From assembly GCA_020283715.1 (NCBI GenBank), contig JAIQCW010000076.1, forward strand, positions 1 to 56,942: a stretch of DNA of 56,942 nucleotides, in the 5' to 3' direction. The notes below the pieces were generated by a model. It did not search any database. It had not been told where the DNA came from and saw only the letters and a program-made list of their open reading frames with translations. Origin of the DNA: Cytauxzoon felis. Lineage: Eukaryota > Apicomplexa > Aconoidasida > Piroplasmida > Theileriidae. Below, in pieces: positions 23,601-35,602 of the stretch. Position 1 is the first letter of the stretch; the number at the start of each line of letters is the position of its first letter. The position numbers and the translations under genes were made by a program.

Positions 23601-24689
23601 ATGGTTGATACTAATTTATCGACGATAGAGAAGATAAGTGATGATGAGAGTGATATGGATCAATGTCAAGATGAGTTTAGAATAGAGACATTGAGTGATG
23701 ACAGTAATGAGGATCTGGATGGCATACTAGTGAATGATGGATTATCGAAATATAAGTTGGAATATTTTCATCATAATAGTGACAAATTGGAGGATATAAG
23801 GGGCATAACTAATGAATATGATAGGATTAAAATATATGATAAGTTATTTCCGGAGGCGGAATTGATAAATGGACTGAAGAATATTGATATAACACAGATA
23901 TCAATAGAAAATTATGTGAATATGGTGATAAATTATACATACCCTCCGAGTGTAATATTACAATTGATGTATGATATATTTATATCGATATCTGTTGAAC
24001 AAAATAATATAAGATTGGGTATATTTTATGTATATAATCATTTAATACAATTGTATACTAATCCAAACGTATGGAACTATAATGTTTCATTTATAGAGGT
24101 TGGATTACATAAATTCTGTATACCTGCTATCATCCATACAAATAATATTAAATGTAATAATATAATACATATTAATACATTAATTAATATATGGAGACAA
24201 AGACAGATATATAGTAATGAAACTTGCAATTTATTAGAAAGTTACACTAGAAATAATCTAATTGCTCGAGGATTAGGTTATGATTTACGAGAAAATTTTT
24301 TTTCAAATGATTCCTCTTTATTTAACAATTCACCAACAAATTCAAATGATATATTTACTATAAATAATGAAATTGGCGATCTTAAATCATTAGATTATCT
24401 ATTACATACACCATTAACAGATAATATATATAAAGATGCCATTAATGATATCGATGTTAACATAATACTAGACTCTATACCAAATGAGTACAATAAATCA
24501 TTACATGACTCAATCAAAAATAATAAACATTTACTTTTCAATAAATCTAATCGTATTTCTGGGCAAGAACTGATCATCTTACATAGCATCTCATTAGATC
24601 TAGCTGCCCTAATCGAAGAAAACGATAGAAACTTTATACTCCTTCAAAAGGAAATTGATAAACTTACCATGTTACTACACGGTAAATAA
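23601..24689 (+). CDS. putative CID-like (RNA polymerase CTD-interaction type) protein
   Basis: One exon, 362 residues, no element inside. An acidic N terminus (DDESDMDQCQDE) precedes a helical domain at about residues 100-210: YVNMVINYTYPPSVILQLMY, RLGIFYVYNHLIQLYTN and LINIWRQRQIYSNETCNLLE. The pattern of LFYVxNHLIQ followed by IWxxRQIYS resembles CID/VHS-like domains of transcription-termination and splicing factors. A C-terminal helix (IEENDRNFILLQKEIDKLTM) may be a coiled coil. The domain call is a pattern-level inference; if correct, it would act in the nucleus on polymerase II transcripts. Confidence 0.5.
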   Translation: MVDTNLSTIEKISDDESDMDQCQDEFRIETLSDDSNEDLDGILVNDGLSKYKLEYFHHNSDKLEDIRGITNEYDRIKIYDKLFPEAELINGLKNIDITQISIENYVNMVINYTYPPSVILQLMYDIFISISVEQNNIRLGIFYVYNHLIQLYTNPNVWNYNVSFIEVGLHKFCIPAIIHTNNIKCNNIIHINTLINIWRQRQIYSNETCNLLESYTRNNLIARGLGYDLRENFFSNDSSLFNNSPTNSNDIFTINNEIGDLKSLDYLLHTPLTDNIYKDAINDIDVNIILDSIPNEYNKSLHDSIKNNKHLLFNKSNRISGQELIILHSISLDLAALIEENDRNFILLQKEIDKLTMLLHGK

Positions 24690-25174
24690 AAAATTATCTA
24701 GCGTAAGTTAAGAATAACTCTCCAATCAAGATCGTTATATTTCATTGATCCACGGTATATCCACCCTCTTCACCAAAGGTCCAACCCACTACACTTCTGC
24801 CACAATCTCTGGGAGTGGCTTTACTCTTTAGAGATAGGTAATTGGAAGAGCTGTCTGCAGGAGAAAGAGAGGCAGATTGGACCTCAAGTGGAAACATATG
24901 GAGTAGATTAGGCAAAGTAAAACTCATATTTAATGGTCATCTTAATTACCTTATATGAGGAATATTATGATGAATACATTAAATCTATATGAAATAAGTT
25001 CATTCTTCACTATATGAGTGACTATAGTGTTGCGTGTAAATGAGGGGATCTTCGATTATTAAAACATACACACATTTCATTTTAAAATTCAAAAAACCAC
25101 CTTAATTTTAATAAATTTTAATTTTTTTGATATAAATTTATATTTATTGAGTAAATCGCATAATATTTCAATTT
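24690..25174. other. intergenic region with one dispersed element
   Basis: About 485 bp. Element copy at 24762-24892; then very AT-rich DNA up to the next start codon, probably its promoter. Confidence 0.5.
24762..24892 (-). repeat. dispersed element, first-core half, intergenic
   Basis: Reversed GCCACAATCTCTGGGAGTGG, CTCTTTAGAG hairpin, GCTGTCTGCAGGA arm and ACCTCAAGTGG end. Confidence 0.85.
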
Positions 25175-27014
25175 ATGGAACAAGATATATTACAACATCA
25201 TAACCTATATATAACTACAGCAGCAATATTAGAACCATTAAATAATACACCAAATATAAGAATAGCGTTAATAGAACCACATACAGCCAGAAGATTAGTA
25301 AATGATATAGTAGATGATGGAATCAATAGCATCTTATCCACACTAGACAATACAATTATCATTGATCTACCCCTAAGAAATCTATTATATGAATCATATA
25401 TTGTACAAACAATTTATTATGAATTAGAAAATCAACAATATGAACCATTTTCCAAGATCAGAAGAAAAACAAATTCATTACTACTCATTGATCCTATAAG
25501 GATCACACAAGAATTATCGATCGATATGAATTCTGTACGTTTAATTAGTAATATAAACGATTCGAACAAACTTAGAGATAGACGTGTTTTCTACCCGACT
25601 GTATATCCACTCCCACCTTCTTTTCCATTTCATGGAGTTCATCCACTTGAGGTACAATTACCTTTTATTTCATTACCTATCCCTAAAGAGTAAAGCCACT
25701 CCCGGAGATCGTGGCGGAGGTGAAGAGAGTTGGATTGTACCTCGAGTGAAAGTATATGCTGATTATAATATTTTGTAATTATAGGTGCAACGTCAATTAT
25801 TGATGCGTTGTTTTACTCCGAAAATATGGATAATATGTTTCAAGTTGGTAAGTTTGGGTATAGGTACAAAATTGCGTGAATTGTATTGTGCGACCGTAAC
25901 GCACATGACTAGTGACTATTTTTTGCGTGATATAGAATCGCTACAATTGGAATTGGTAGAATTGGTATTGAATGTAACCAAAGGTTGTTCTAGAGGATTT
26001 AAGGTAGAAGATGTAGAAAATATTATAGTTAAACGTTGTAAAAACATATTAGGTACCGTTGAGATGATTAAAAGTAATTGGAAATCGGATGCTAATAAAA
26101 TACCATTGTTGGCTGAACTTGTTCCATATCTTAATAAATGTTTGATACAAATACAAAGTGTACTTGATCCTTCATCCAATGATAATCAATCATCCATAAA
26201 AGAACCTAATGATACTAGAAGATATAATGAATTAAATACCGATCTTTTAGAAGAATTCTGTAAAGCTGTTGTTACTGTTTCATACAAATCTAGCACATTA
26301 CTTAGTCTAGTTAAATTAAAATTACTAGAAGAACGACAACTATATTTAGAAGTATGTTTGTTCTACATTGTCATCCAACCGATCGGACCATATGCAAGAA
26401 TCTATCTATTCCATTTATTACCGTTATCTCTAATCATCTTGAGACAGCTATTCTATTTACTTTCGCCTCCACTTTCCATAGATCACCCTCAGTATGTCTA
26501 CCCAGAGATAGTGGCGATGGTGGAGGTACAGAGGCTGTAACCTCAAGTGGATTTCCCGTGCTGACATCGTGGAAGTTGAGGGTAAAGAAATATATGAGGC
26601 TGTATAAAGGATGAAGAACAATAGAATTCTTTTGATATTATTTTGTATGTATAGGTTCCTGGTTCATTGAGTGAATTGAAGAGCGAGTATTTATTAAAGG
26701 GTATAATGGAGGCATCACTGAATGGTGACGAAGCGTTGCCATTGTTGATTTTGACACATTGTTTGGGTGCATATACAATACGCGAATGGGTATTGAGATT
26801 TATAGCAGAGAGATTATTTGTAATAATGTCGAACCATTTTGATAAACTAGATGAATATGGGCCAGAGGAATCTGCATATTTTAGAACAGCTGGTGTTACG
26901 GAACCAAATGTACTCGATTATTTATCACTGTTGCCGTTTGAAGTTATAGATTATTTAAAGTTCTTAATCAACAGAAGAAAACAGGAAGGTGATGATTATG
27001 GGAATAATAATTAA
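25175..27014 (+). CDS. unrecognised multi-exon helical protein
   Basis: I do not recognise this gene. Exon 1 starts at 25175 (MEQDILQHHNLYITTAAILE) and runs to about 25585 (NKLRDR). Exon 2 (about 25785-26352) reads VQRQLLMRCF to LLEERQLYLE, and exon 3 (about 26656-27014) reads VPGSLSELKSEYLLKGIMEA, ending DDYGNNN. About 430 residues, mostly helical, with no signal peptide. Both introns contain dispersed-element sequence. The composition would suit a tethering or structural complex subunit, but no motif is diagnostic. It converges on RRP12 with about 140 bp between stops. Confidence 0.6.
25643..25748 (+). repeat. dispersed element in intron
   Basis: CCACTTGAGGT, CCCTAAAGAGT hairpin, GCCACTCCCGGAGATCGTGG, ACCTCGAGTG. 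Sense with the host gene. Confidence 0.8.
26441..26606 (+). repeat. divergent dispersed element in intron
   Basis: GACAGCTATTC arm, TCCATAGATCACCCTCAGTA, GTCTACCCAGAGATAGTGGC and CCTCAAGTGG. It belongs to the same variant as the CLPGDRG copies in the PPR gene. Confidence 0.7.
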
Positions 27015-27153
27015 ACAAATTAACACTGTATATCAAATATAGATTGATAAAGTAATTATACTTTACATGTATACGTTAAATAACACAACTCATAATTGTT
27101 ACATCTTCGGTAATCACATGATACGAAACCTAAAGCAATCATGTTGAGATAAA

Positions 27154-30100
27154 TTATAAAAACAACATTATTCTGCCTACGCATAATATCTTGACGCATA
27201 TATTAATATTTTGTAGTAGTAAATTAAAAGGGTTAATTTTTTTATTTTTAACAATGCTCTTAAGCACTTTAAGATTATTTCTTTTATTCTTTTCATGTTT
27301 ACCTAATTTAATGTATGTATATTGTTGTACATGCGATTTTTTCTTTTTAATTTTTTTACGCTTAGCCTCTTCAATTAATATCTCATCTTCTTCATCTTGT
27401 ATAATCTCGTCTTGGAAATTTAACAATAATCTTCCGGCATCGTCAGTTTTAAATATTTTATCAACATATTTATCATCATCTTGTTCGTCTTCAATAGATT
27501 TGGGGTACAGTGCTGTCCTTAATTTAATATTTTTCTTTCTCCTTTTTGCGGCTAATATGCTCTTCAATAATGGTATATGCTCTTTAGGGAATATAGTAAA
27601 TAATAGATCTCGCTTTAATCTAGATATTAATTTTTCAATTACTCTACGCACAAATATCCTAGCTCTCGTACAACACTTGTTATTATCAAACAATTTCAAA
27701 GCCAGTGGAGCAAACCAATCCAAGTTAAATCCATTAAATTTTACTATACATACACGTATAAACTTTAATAAATGTATATATAATTTTATATTCTCATCTT
27801 TTAATCTCTTTAACAAAAATTTCAATACATTCATTAAGTCCAAGCCCTCTACCAATGGACAATGATTCGATATCAATCTTGTTAAACACTTTATTACACC
27901 AATCTGCAACATTAGATTATTTGTACCACACGTTAAACCTGATATCGTCAGTTTCAATATCGTACCCAAATCATTCAAATTCAATAAACATAATGAATCA
28001 TATATGGATAAAGAACTAGATCTTATATTTATATTGGATACTGTACAATTACTTATGGATTCAAAAACCAACACACTACATACACTCGATAACCATACAC
28101 CTAACTCATCCGACCATAGTCTATAACCTACAACAAGATTTTCATCAATGTCCATTGAGGATACTACACCTTCAATAGAAGCAACTTGTTTCGTCTTGCA
28201 AACAGCCTCCTTATTTTCTTGTCCCTCCGCTTCCCTGAGATCAGCTACGGGTTTTCCACTCGAGGTTACATCCTCTACATTCTCACTTCCGCCGCGATCT
28301 CTGGGATTGGCTTTACCGTTTACGGGGAGGTAAATAGAAGAGCTGTCTGCAGGATTGACATTAGTTGGAATGGGTAATGGAATAGGAGTAAAAGTAGAAG
28401 TGGAAGAGTTGACAGTATTGGTGGCACTAGATGCTACAAATGTTTTTTCCATTGAATATTCCTGATTTCCACTAAATGATATGGATGAACGTTCTACTGA
28501 ACTTCCATTACATTGTACCTCCTTATTTACCTCCCCCTCCGCTTCCCTGAGATCAGCTACGGGTTGTCCACTTGATGTCTTGTTCTCATCACCTTCACGT
28601 CTACCAAGATCTCCGGGTGCGGCTTTACCGTTTACGGGGAGTGAATTAGTGGAAGCATCCACTGCAGTGGGATGAATTACTGAGGATGAACCCAAGGCAG
28701 AGATTACTTCTGGAAGAAGACTTTCCGTAGTATTCGGTTCAGAAACATCACGTGATTTAATGGTTGTATTTTTGATTGTGCATAATAATTTGACGAAAGC
28801 GGCTATAGCTGATAGTCTATGTTTATTGAATTCATCATGTGCCTTATTATCATTACTGATTCCTAATACGTTTGCTAATGATTGTAAATTGGATAGTGTG
28901 CACGTATTCTTGATGTAGATTGTTTCGTGACCAATTTTCAATTGTTGATCTAAAACTTCACAACTACACTTTAAAGCTAGATAAAGACTTTTATTTTTGT
29001 TAGTTTTTAACATTTCTATCCAATTTAGGTGTAGATACGATTTGAATAAGTTATTAACAGATGGTAATAAAGCTCTTGAGATTTTAACTAATGAAATGTT
29101 GGATCTATTTGAGTTTTTTAGGGCTAATTCGAATGATTTAAGATTATTAATCAATAAGTTATTATTACAAAATCTGGCACAATTAGATATAGCATATAAC
29201 AGGAATTCATTTTGTACTATTATAGAATCCAAATTATTATTCTCATTAAACTCGATGAAAATAAACTTTTTAATGAGAACATTAATTAATTTAATACCTA
29301 ATTCATTTAAATTGTCCAGTTGTGCTATACATTTACATGAATATACCAATGAATCACCACCGTCATTTATTAATTTTAATAGATGATTAATCAGTTTAAA
29401 ATTATTTGACAACAAGGCATCTAATGGATTATTAATACCAATCGACAATGAAATCAATAATGAATTTAAATTATCAATTAAGAATTCATATTCTTTACAA
29501 ATGTTTAACAATTTCATATCATTTATATTATTAATCAATTCTTTAGTGTTATTTAATAGTTGTTCTAGCTTCTCTATCACAGGCAATATGTATTTTGGAA
29601 AGTAATTCAAGTCTGTATGCCTCAATTGACGTTTCAATATTGGTAACATGAATTTATACGACTCAGTGTTATAATTGTCTGATGTAATTGGTACTTCATA
29701 TAATTTAGTAAATGGTAATTTACTTAAATAAAAATCAATACCGAACTTCCTAATATATAAACCGATACAATCCTCTAATTCTTTATTGATATTACCATTA
29801 CATTCAATAATGATATTCAACGCCAACACAAATAATTCATTTATAATATTAATTACATTATTCATATTGTCTTCATCAACTAATTCAATACAGGTATTTA
29901 ATAGCTTACCACCCAATACCCAGCGATACAACAATGACGATATAATATCACAAGTATCTCTACGATAAACGTTATTACCACATATATTGCCAATAATACG
30001 ATCTCTTTTAGTTTTTAAAAATTCAATGCATATAGGAATTATCAATTTTAAACAAAATTCATACTCCAATTCTTTCAGCATCCAGCATAATACCAATGCA

Positions 30101-31857
30101 ATAGCCTCATCCAATCTATCATTATTATACTTCAAAAAATCATTAAATAAATTAATCAATTTGGTTATCACCTCACAAATTTGTCTATTATTCATAAAAT
30201 ATCTAAGTGTAGGAAACGTCTTATAGTAATTCTTACCGCTTGAGCGAGTACTATAAGCGAAACGTTGTCCACCGAAATGTACAGATCCATCACCTCCAAG
30301 TGAAGTTCCAGCTTCTTTCCCATTGCATATAATTCCCTTATTTAATTCCCCCTCCGCATCCCTAAGATCAGCTACGGGTAAATCATGTTCTTCATAACTA
30401 CATTCGCCACGATCTCCAGGAATGGCTATACCATTTATTGATGGCAAAGTTGAAGATGATCCACGCCTAGTGGAAGTGTAGGACGAATCTTCTATAGAGA
30501 TAATCTTTGATGAAGAACCTTCGTGACCATATACTTTAGACGCAGGCCCAACGTGCGAATTAATATCGTGATTATAACCACTTTTGAGTAATAAATTAAT
30601 TTGATTATGTAGGAAGTTATCCTTCATTTCATTATCGGGTTCATGCTTGAAGATTTTGATGGTTCTAACAATTTGTGCCAGGCAATACACTAGAGCAACT
30701 TGCCTTTCACAATGTATGTCATCAGGCTCATTGAAATTGTTACATAACTTTTTATTGATCAATAATTCTAATAATGCAATTAACAATGGGTGCAAATTGG
30801 AATATAGAATATTGCTGGTGTAATTGGGACTGAAATCTAACATTGTGGTTAATGTATTTAACGCTTCTATTTGAAATTCTACATTTTTACAACGTTTTAA
30901 TGTAAATGCAATCTGTATTATTAATCTCAGACGATGTGCAGGAGGTAATTGTGGTACTTCATTAACTAAACGGCATAATTTACATAATTTAACAGGTTTT
31001 TCAGTGCCATTTAATACATTCTTCCTCAACTCAATTAAATATTTGATTAAGATGGTATACCAACAATCAACTAATTTAGTTGTTAATGATATGCTATCCT
31101 CATTTATTTCATCAATACCAACAGATACAGAATTGTTAAGACGCTTCAACAAACAATGTATAACTCTCTTTAGGAATAATAATGTGTCAGCTTCTAAATT
31201 TACATAATGATTGCTCAACAATGACTCAAATAATATCTTGTGTTGTACCAGTAATAAATCCTTGTCAACGTGATTTATATTTGTACATAAGGTATAAAAC
31301 CTACACAAATATACCGATATACATATCAAATTCGCTTTAACTAAGTGTTTAAAATTCTTTATTATACCTAATAATCCTATCAATTTTGACAATATCCTAT
31401 CATCATATGTATATGCCAATGGATTTATACATTCTAATCCTATTTTTATAATTAAAAATAAACCCTCGAATGTTAATGTAGATACATCAGAATCATCTTT
31501 ATTATGATCGTAATTTTTTAAAAATATATAAATCTGTGATGTTAAACAGTCCAAACATGAACATACTATCGGATATAATGTCTTATATATATTAAAATCT
31601 ATTATACTTACACCATTTATATACTTTATATCATTGTACTCTATATTATTCTCTCTTAATATCATCAATGCATCTAAAGCACATTGCTTTACCTTTTTAT
31701 ATCTACCGTTACCGATATATTCATCATATAATTCTATATCTATCTCGCTATCACATAAATCATGCTTGTATGATATAGAATCACAGCTTAATGCTAATGA
31801 TGATTTCAATCTACCTATAAAATTTGATATTATATATGATTCATCATTATTCAACAT
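27154..31857 (-). CDS. RRP12: RRP12-like ribosomal RNA processing/export protein
   Basis: HEAT-repeat nucleolar protein needed for maturation and export of both ribosomal subunits. One 1567-residue exon. Alpha-helical repeat sequence runs throughout (LRLIIQIAFTLKRCKNVEFQ; IGVIKCLTRLISNHCPLVEG). The C-terminal end is the diagnostic part: ARIFVRRVIEKLISRLKRDL, FPKEHIPLLKSILAAKRRKK, an acidic DDDKYVDKIFKTDDAGRLLL stretch, and a basic tail KRKKIKKKKS. Three dispersed elements are translated in frame, in hydrophilic stretches between helices, which lengthens the protein over the usual about 1200-1300 residues. It diverges from PRP16 with 183 bp between starts. Confidence 0.75.
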   Translation of the reverse strand: MLNNDESYIISNFIGRLKSSLALSCDSISYKHDLCDSEIDIELYDEYIGNGRYKKVKQCALDALMILRENNIEYNDIKYINGVSIIDFNIYKTLYPIVCSCLDCLTSQIYIFLKNYDHNKDDSDVSTLTFEGLFLIIKIGLECINPLAYTYDDRILSKLIGLLGIIKNFKHLVKANLICISVYLCRFYTLCTNINHVDKDLLLVQHKILFESLLSNHYVNLEADTLLFLKRVIHCLLKRLNNSVSVGIDEINEDSISLTTKLVDCWYTILIKYLIELRKNVLNGTEKPVKLCKLCRLVNEVPQLPPAHRLRLIIQIAFTLKRCKNVEFQIEALNTLTTMLDFSPNYTSNILYSNLHPLLIALLELLINKKLCNNFNEPDDIHCERQVALVYCLAQIVRTIKIFKHEPDNEMKDNFLHNQINLLLKSGYNHDINSHVGPASKVYGHEGSSSKIISIEDSSYTSTRRGSSSTLPSINGIAIPGDRGECSYEEHDLPVADLRDAEGELNKGIICNGKEAGTSLGGDGSVHFGGQRFAYSTRSSGKNYYKTFPTLRYFMNNRQICEVITKLINLFNDFLKYNNDRLDEAIALVLCWMLKELEYEFCLKLIIPICIEFLKTKRDRIIGNICGNNVYRRDTCDIISSLLYRWVLGGKLLNTCIELVDEDNMNNVINIINELFVLALNIIIECNGNINKELEDCIGLYIRKFGIDFYLSKLPFTKLYEVPITSDNYNTESYKFMLPILKRQLRHTDLNYFPKYILPVIEKLEQLLNNTKELINNINDMKLLNICKEYEFLIDNLNSLLISLSIGINNPLDALLSNNFKLINHLLKLINDGGDSLVYSCKCIAQLDNLNELGIKLINVLIKKFIFIEFNENNNLDSIIVQNEFLLYAISNCARFCNNNLLINNLKSFELALKNSNRSNISLVKISRALLPSVNNLFKSYLHLNWIEMLKTNKNKSLYLALKCSCEVLDQQLKIGHETIYIKNTCTLSNLQSLANVLGISNDNKAHDEFNKHRLSAIAAFVKLLCTIKNTTIKSRDVSEPNTTESLLPEVISALGSSSVIHPTAVDASTNSLPVNGKAAPGDLGRREGDENKTSSGQPVADLREAEGEVNKEVQCNGSSVERSSISFSGNQEYSMEKTFVASSATNTVNSSTSTFTPIPLPIPTNVNPADSSSIYLPVNGKANPRDRGGSENVEDVTSSGKPVADLREAEGQENKEAVCKTKQVASIEGVVSSMDIDENLVVGYRLWSDELGVWLSSVCSVLVFESISNCTVSNINIRSSSLSIYDSLCLLNLNDLGTILKLTISGLTCGTNNLMLQIGVIKCLTRLISNHCPLVEGLDLMNVLKFLLKRLKDENIKLYIHLLKFIRVCIVKFNGFNLDWFAPLALKLFDNNKCCTRARIFVRRVIEKLISRLKRDLLFTIFPKEHIPLLKSILAAKRRKKNIKLRTALYPKSIEDEQDDDKYVDKIFKTDDAGRLLLNFQDEIIQDEEDEILIEEAKRKKIKKKKSHVQQYTYIKLGKHEKNKRNNLKVLKSIVKNKKINPFNLLLQNINICVKILCVGRIMLFL
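28189..28357 (-). repeat. dispersed element translated in RRP12
   Basis: In-frame ADSSSIYLPVNGKANPRDRG, then KPVADLREAEGQENKEAVCK. It uses the CCGTAAACGG hairpin (LPVNGK). Confidence 0.9.
28516..28670 (-). repeat. dispersed element translated in RRP12
   Basis: In-frame ASTNSLPVNGKAAPGDLG, then QPVADLREAEGEVNKEVQCN. Confidence 0.9.
30320..30476 (-). repeat. dispersed element translated in RRP12
   Basis: In-frame STRRGSSSTLPSINGIAIPG, then LPVADLRDAEGELNKGIICN. A diverged copy, but still open in the shared frame. Confidence 0.85.
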
Positions 31858-32040
31858 CTTATTTGGAATTTCAATTATTTTACTTCATCCATACTCACCA
31901 CCCTCTCTGCTACGATGAGGTGACTAAGTGGAGTGGTGATGGACCTTGATTACATGATGGATGTTGCAATCATTGATTACTTACTAAATTTCATTTGACT
32001 TCATCCTTCATTTAATTTCACCACTTCGTTCTTGATTCAA

Positions 32041-35000
32041 ATGGAGGAAGATGATGGTGGAGATGAATATCAAATAATGCGTTTGCCAAAGTTGATGAAA
32101 TCCACAGATAGATCATCACCTTCAAGATTAGAAAGGAAGAAAAAAAGGCTGAAATTTCTAGAATCAAATGATGATCATATAAGCTACGATGATCTAAACA
32201 TCAGTGTTCAAAATGAAGAAAGCGAACGAGCTGAGCATGGGTTTAGAGATAATGTATATGGTACTTCTAGGAAGAATTATAATAATTCGTCGAATATTTC
32301 AGGGAAGGAGTATAATTCCTCATCTAGAAAAATCCATAATAGTTATTCAAATCATCGATCGAGAGAAGATGGCTTCGATAGAATTTTGGATCACATGTGG
32401 TATGATAGAGATGATGAAAGCTTCATAATGTGTAATAATTATGATGAGGAAAATAGTAAATATTTAATGGATAAGGAGGTAAAGCGACAATCGCAATTAC
32501 CAAATCATCGTATCGCAATAAATAAAAATAAGAAATCGACAATGGCATTACAAAAACATATTGATACATCATTATGGGAATTGACACGTCTACAACAAGG
32601 TGGTGCTGGTACTAAGCTAAGTACTATGGAAATACAGGAATTAAATACATCTAATGTTCACAAGGATGAAGATAAGTTAATCGTCCTTGTACGTAATGTT
32701 ATACCACCGTTCATTTATGAAATTTATGGTAAAGATTTAAATATCGAAGATTCTAATGATACATTTAATCAAATTTATAATAAATTCTTAAATCAATCAA
32801 TTTCAGTTGTTAAAGATCCAACGTCTGATATCGCACAAATGGCAAAAAAAGGCAGTCTTATACTGCGCCAATTAAAAGAGGAATCTGATCGTAATTCCAC
32901 ACGTGTTAGATTCTGGGATCTTGAAGGTTCCAAATTAGGGACACTATTAAAATTAGATGGTAGTACATCTTCTGGTAAAGATCTTGACCCTACATTTTCC
33001 TCCACCCCGCTTGATACATATCCTAATTACCTATCCCTAAAGGGTGGAGCCACTCCCAGAGATCGTGGCGAAGGTGAAGGTGGTGATTGGACCTCAAGTG
33101 GACTACCCGCAGCTGATCTCAGGGAAGTGGAGGGGGAAGGACGTGTTGAAGTGAATGAAAGAAATACTGGTGGACAATACCACACTAGCGATGCTTCTTT
33201 CAATCAATTAGAAGAAGAAGTTATATCTATACGTGACGGATTGAAAAGTACACGTGAGAATTTACCAGTGTATAAATTTAGAGATGAATTATTGTACTAT
33301 ATAAATGAATATCAAATATTGATTATAGTTGGTGAGACTGGTAGTGGTAAGACCACACAAATCCCGCAGTATTTATATGAAGCTGGTTATAGTAAAAATG
33401 GCATAATTGGTTGTACACAACCAAGAAGAGTTGCTGCAATGTCTGTAGCAAAAAGAGTATCCGAGGAAGTTGGCTGCAAACTAGGTGATGTCGTTGGTTA
33501 CACTATCAGGTTTGAAGATTGTACTAGTAACAATACAAAGATAAAGTTCATGACTGATGGTATATTATTAAGAGAAACATTGATTGACAATGAATTGGAT
33601 AAATACTCCTGTATCATTATGGATGAAGCACATGAAAGGAGTTTAAATACTGATGTTTTATTCGGTATATTGAAGTCTATCATATCTAAAAGATTAGATA
33701 TACGTATCATTATAACATCCGCTACCATGGATACGAACAAATTCTCTATTTTTTTCGGAAATTGTCCAATATTTAATATAAAAGGCAGAACTTATCCAGT
33801 CAGGATAGAATATCTAAGGACCATTGGTAATGATTATATAGAATTGGCTGTTAATAAATGTATTTCCATACATATTAATGAATCCGTTGGTGACATTTTA
33901 ATATTTATGACTGGTCAAGATGATATTAATACTACATGTGAATTGTTAGATTTGAAATTATATAAAATTATTAAATCTAATAGTAATTACCAGCTAAAAC
34001 CCCTTTATATATTACCAATCTATAGTCAATTGCCAAATGAGTTGCAGCAGAGAGTATTCAAGAAATATCCATACAGAAAAGTCATCATATCTACCAATAT
34101 TGCAGAAACTTCACTAACATTTGATGGCATTAAATACGTTATTGATACTGGTTTATGTAAATTAAAAGTATATAATCCAAAAATTGGCATGGATAGTCTA
34201 CAAATTACACCAATTAGTCAAGCTGGAGCTAATCAACGTAGCGGTAGAGCTGGTAGAACAGCTCCTGGTATTTGTTATAGATTATATACTGAAAGAACTT
34301 ATATTAATGATCTTCTGCCAAATAATGTACCCGAAATTAAAAGAACCAATTTATGTAATGTCATTTTGCTACTAAAGTCGCTCAATATCAATAAACTGAC
34401 CGAATTCCAGTTCATCGACCCACCCAACATTGAAAATATACTCAGTGCCATGTTGCAATTGTGGATTCTTGGAGCCATTAACGAATATGGTGAATTGACC
34501 ACTGTAGGTATGTTTACTAGAACAATGTATGCATAATCCTTTGAATAAAAAAGTATTACTACTTTTTACTTATGAATATTTTAATTCTTACAGGATCAAG
34601 ACTGGTACAATATCCATTGGAACCGCCCTTGGCAAAGATAATAATATCAGGTGAGAAAGAAGGATGTTTATCTGAGGTACTTACGATAGTATCGGTACTA
34701 TCTGCACCAAACATATTTATAATCGAAAATGAGTCGGATGCAGATCGTGAATCGGCGGCGAGTGCATGTCGTGATAAATTTTTAGTACCAGAAAGTGATC
34801 ATTTAACATTATTGAATGTATATAACCAATGGGTATCTAATGGTTGTAATAACAAATGGTGTTTAGAAAATAAATTACAACATAAATCACTTAATAGAGC
34901 ATTGGAAGTAAGGCAACAACTAGTTGAAATTATAAACAGGCAGAAAGTATACGAATCATCATGTGGTAATGATTGGGATTCCGTAAGGAAAGCTATCTGC

Positions 35001-35590
35001 TCTGGTTATTTCCATAATGCTTCAAAATTAAAAGGATTCGGTGAATATTCTAATCTTAGATCATTTGCTCCGTGTTTTTTACATCCATCATCTGCATTGT
35101 ATGGTATGGGCTACACTCCCGATTATGTCGTTTATCATGAAGTTATCATCACATCCAAAGAATACATGAGGCATGTTACAGCTGTTTATCCTGAGTGGCT
35201 ATACCAGCTTGGGCCCAACTTCTTCTATCTCAAAAATCTAGGTATGTTATCGCGAGAGAGTTTACTATCGATCCATTATCTCCAATGGATTACTGTTACC
35301 TTTTCCTCCACCATGATCGGGACCTCTTCTATTTAGTTACCCGTTGCCCTATAAGAATAAGGATATGGTGAGGATATGATTCATACCCTTTTAATATGAT
35401 ATATCATTGATACAATAATTAAATCTCTTTAGATTCAACGGGTACTTCACAGAGGATTCGTGATAAATTAGAGAATCAGCGCTTACTTCAAGATTTGAAT
35501 TACAAGAGAAACAAGGAGGAGTTAGAGAGTAATAAAGATACATCACATTCAACAAATAAGAATAATGTTAAATTTGGTTCCAGGAGGTAA
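32041..35590 (+). CDS. PRP16: PRP16/DHX38 DEAH-box spliceosomal RNA helicase
   Basis: ATP-dependent helicase that remodels the spliceosome after the first catalytic step. Start at ATG 32041 (MEEDDGGDEYQIM). The N-terminal region has PRP16-type signatures: DRILDHMWYDRDDESF, KHIDTSLWELTRL, VIPPFIYE, VKDPTSDIAQMAKKGSLILR. The helicase core shows GETGSGKTTQ, TQPRRVAAMSVAKRV, DEAHERS, SATMD, STNIAETSLT and QRSGRAGRTAPG. Exon 2 (34594-about 35241) holds the winged-helix/ratchet/OB part (SALYGMGYTPDYVVYHE, LYQLGPNFFYLKN), and the last exon (35434-35590) ends SRR. One dispersed element is translated in the linker before the helicase core. It ends 12 bp from the convergent XPF stop. Confidence 0.9.
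32996..33142 (+). repeat. dispersed element translated in PRP16
   Basis: In-frame PNYLSLKGGATPRDRGEGEG and LPAADLREVEGEG, placed between the conserved N-terminal WDLEGSKLG and the helicase domain. Confidence 0.9.
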
Positions 35591-35602
35591 AAAAAATTCA
35601 TG

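Noticed and set aside
27154..31857. Inteins as an explanation for the in-frame inserts
   Set aside because: Inserts are about 50-80 residues, lack splicing-motif residues at their edges and appear several times per protein.
27191..31918. Plus-strand open frames opposite RRP12
   Set aside because: Shadows of the long minus-strand coding frame; no motifs.
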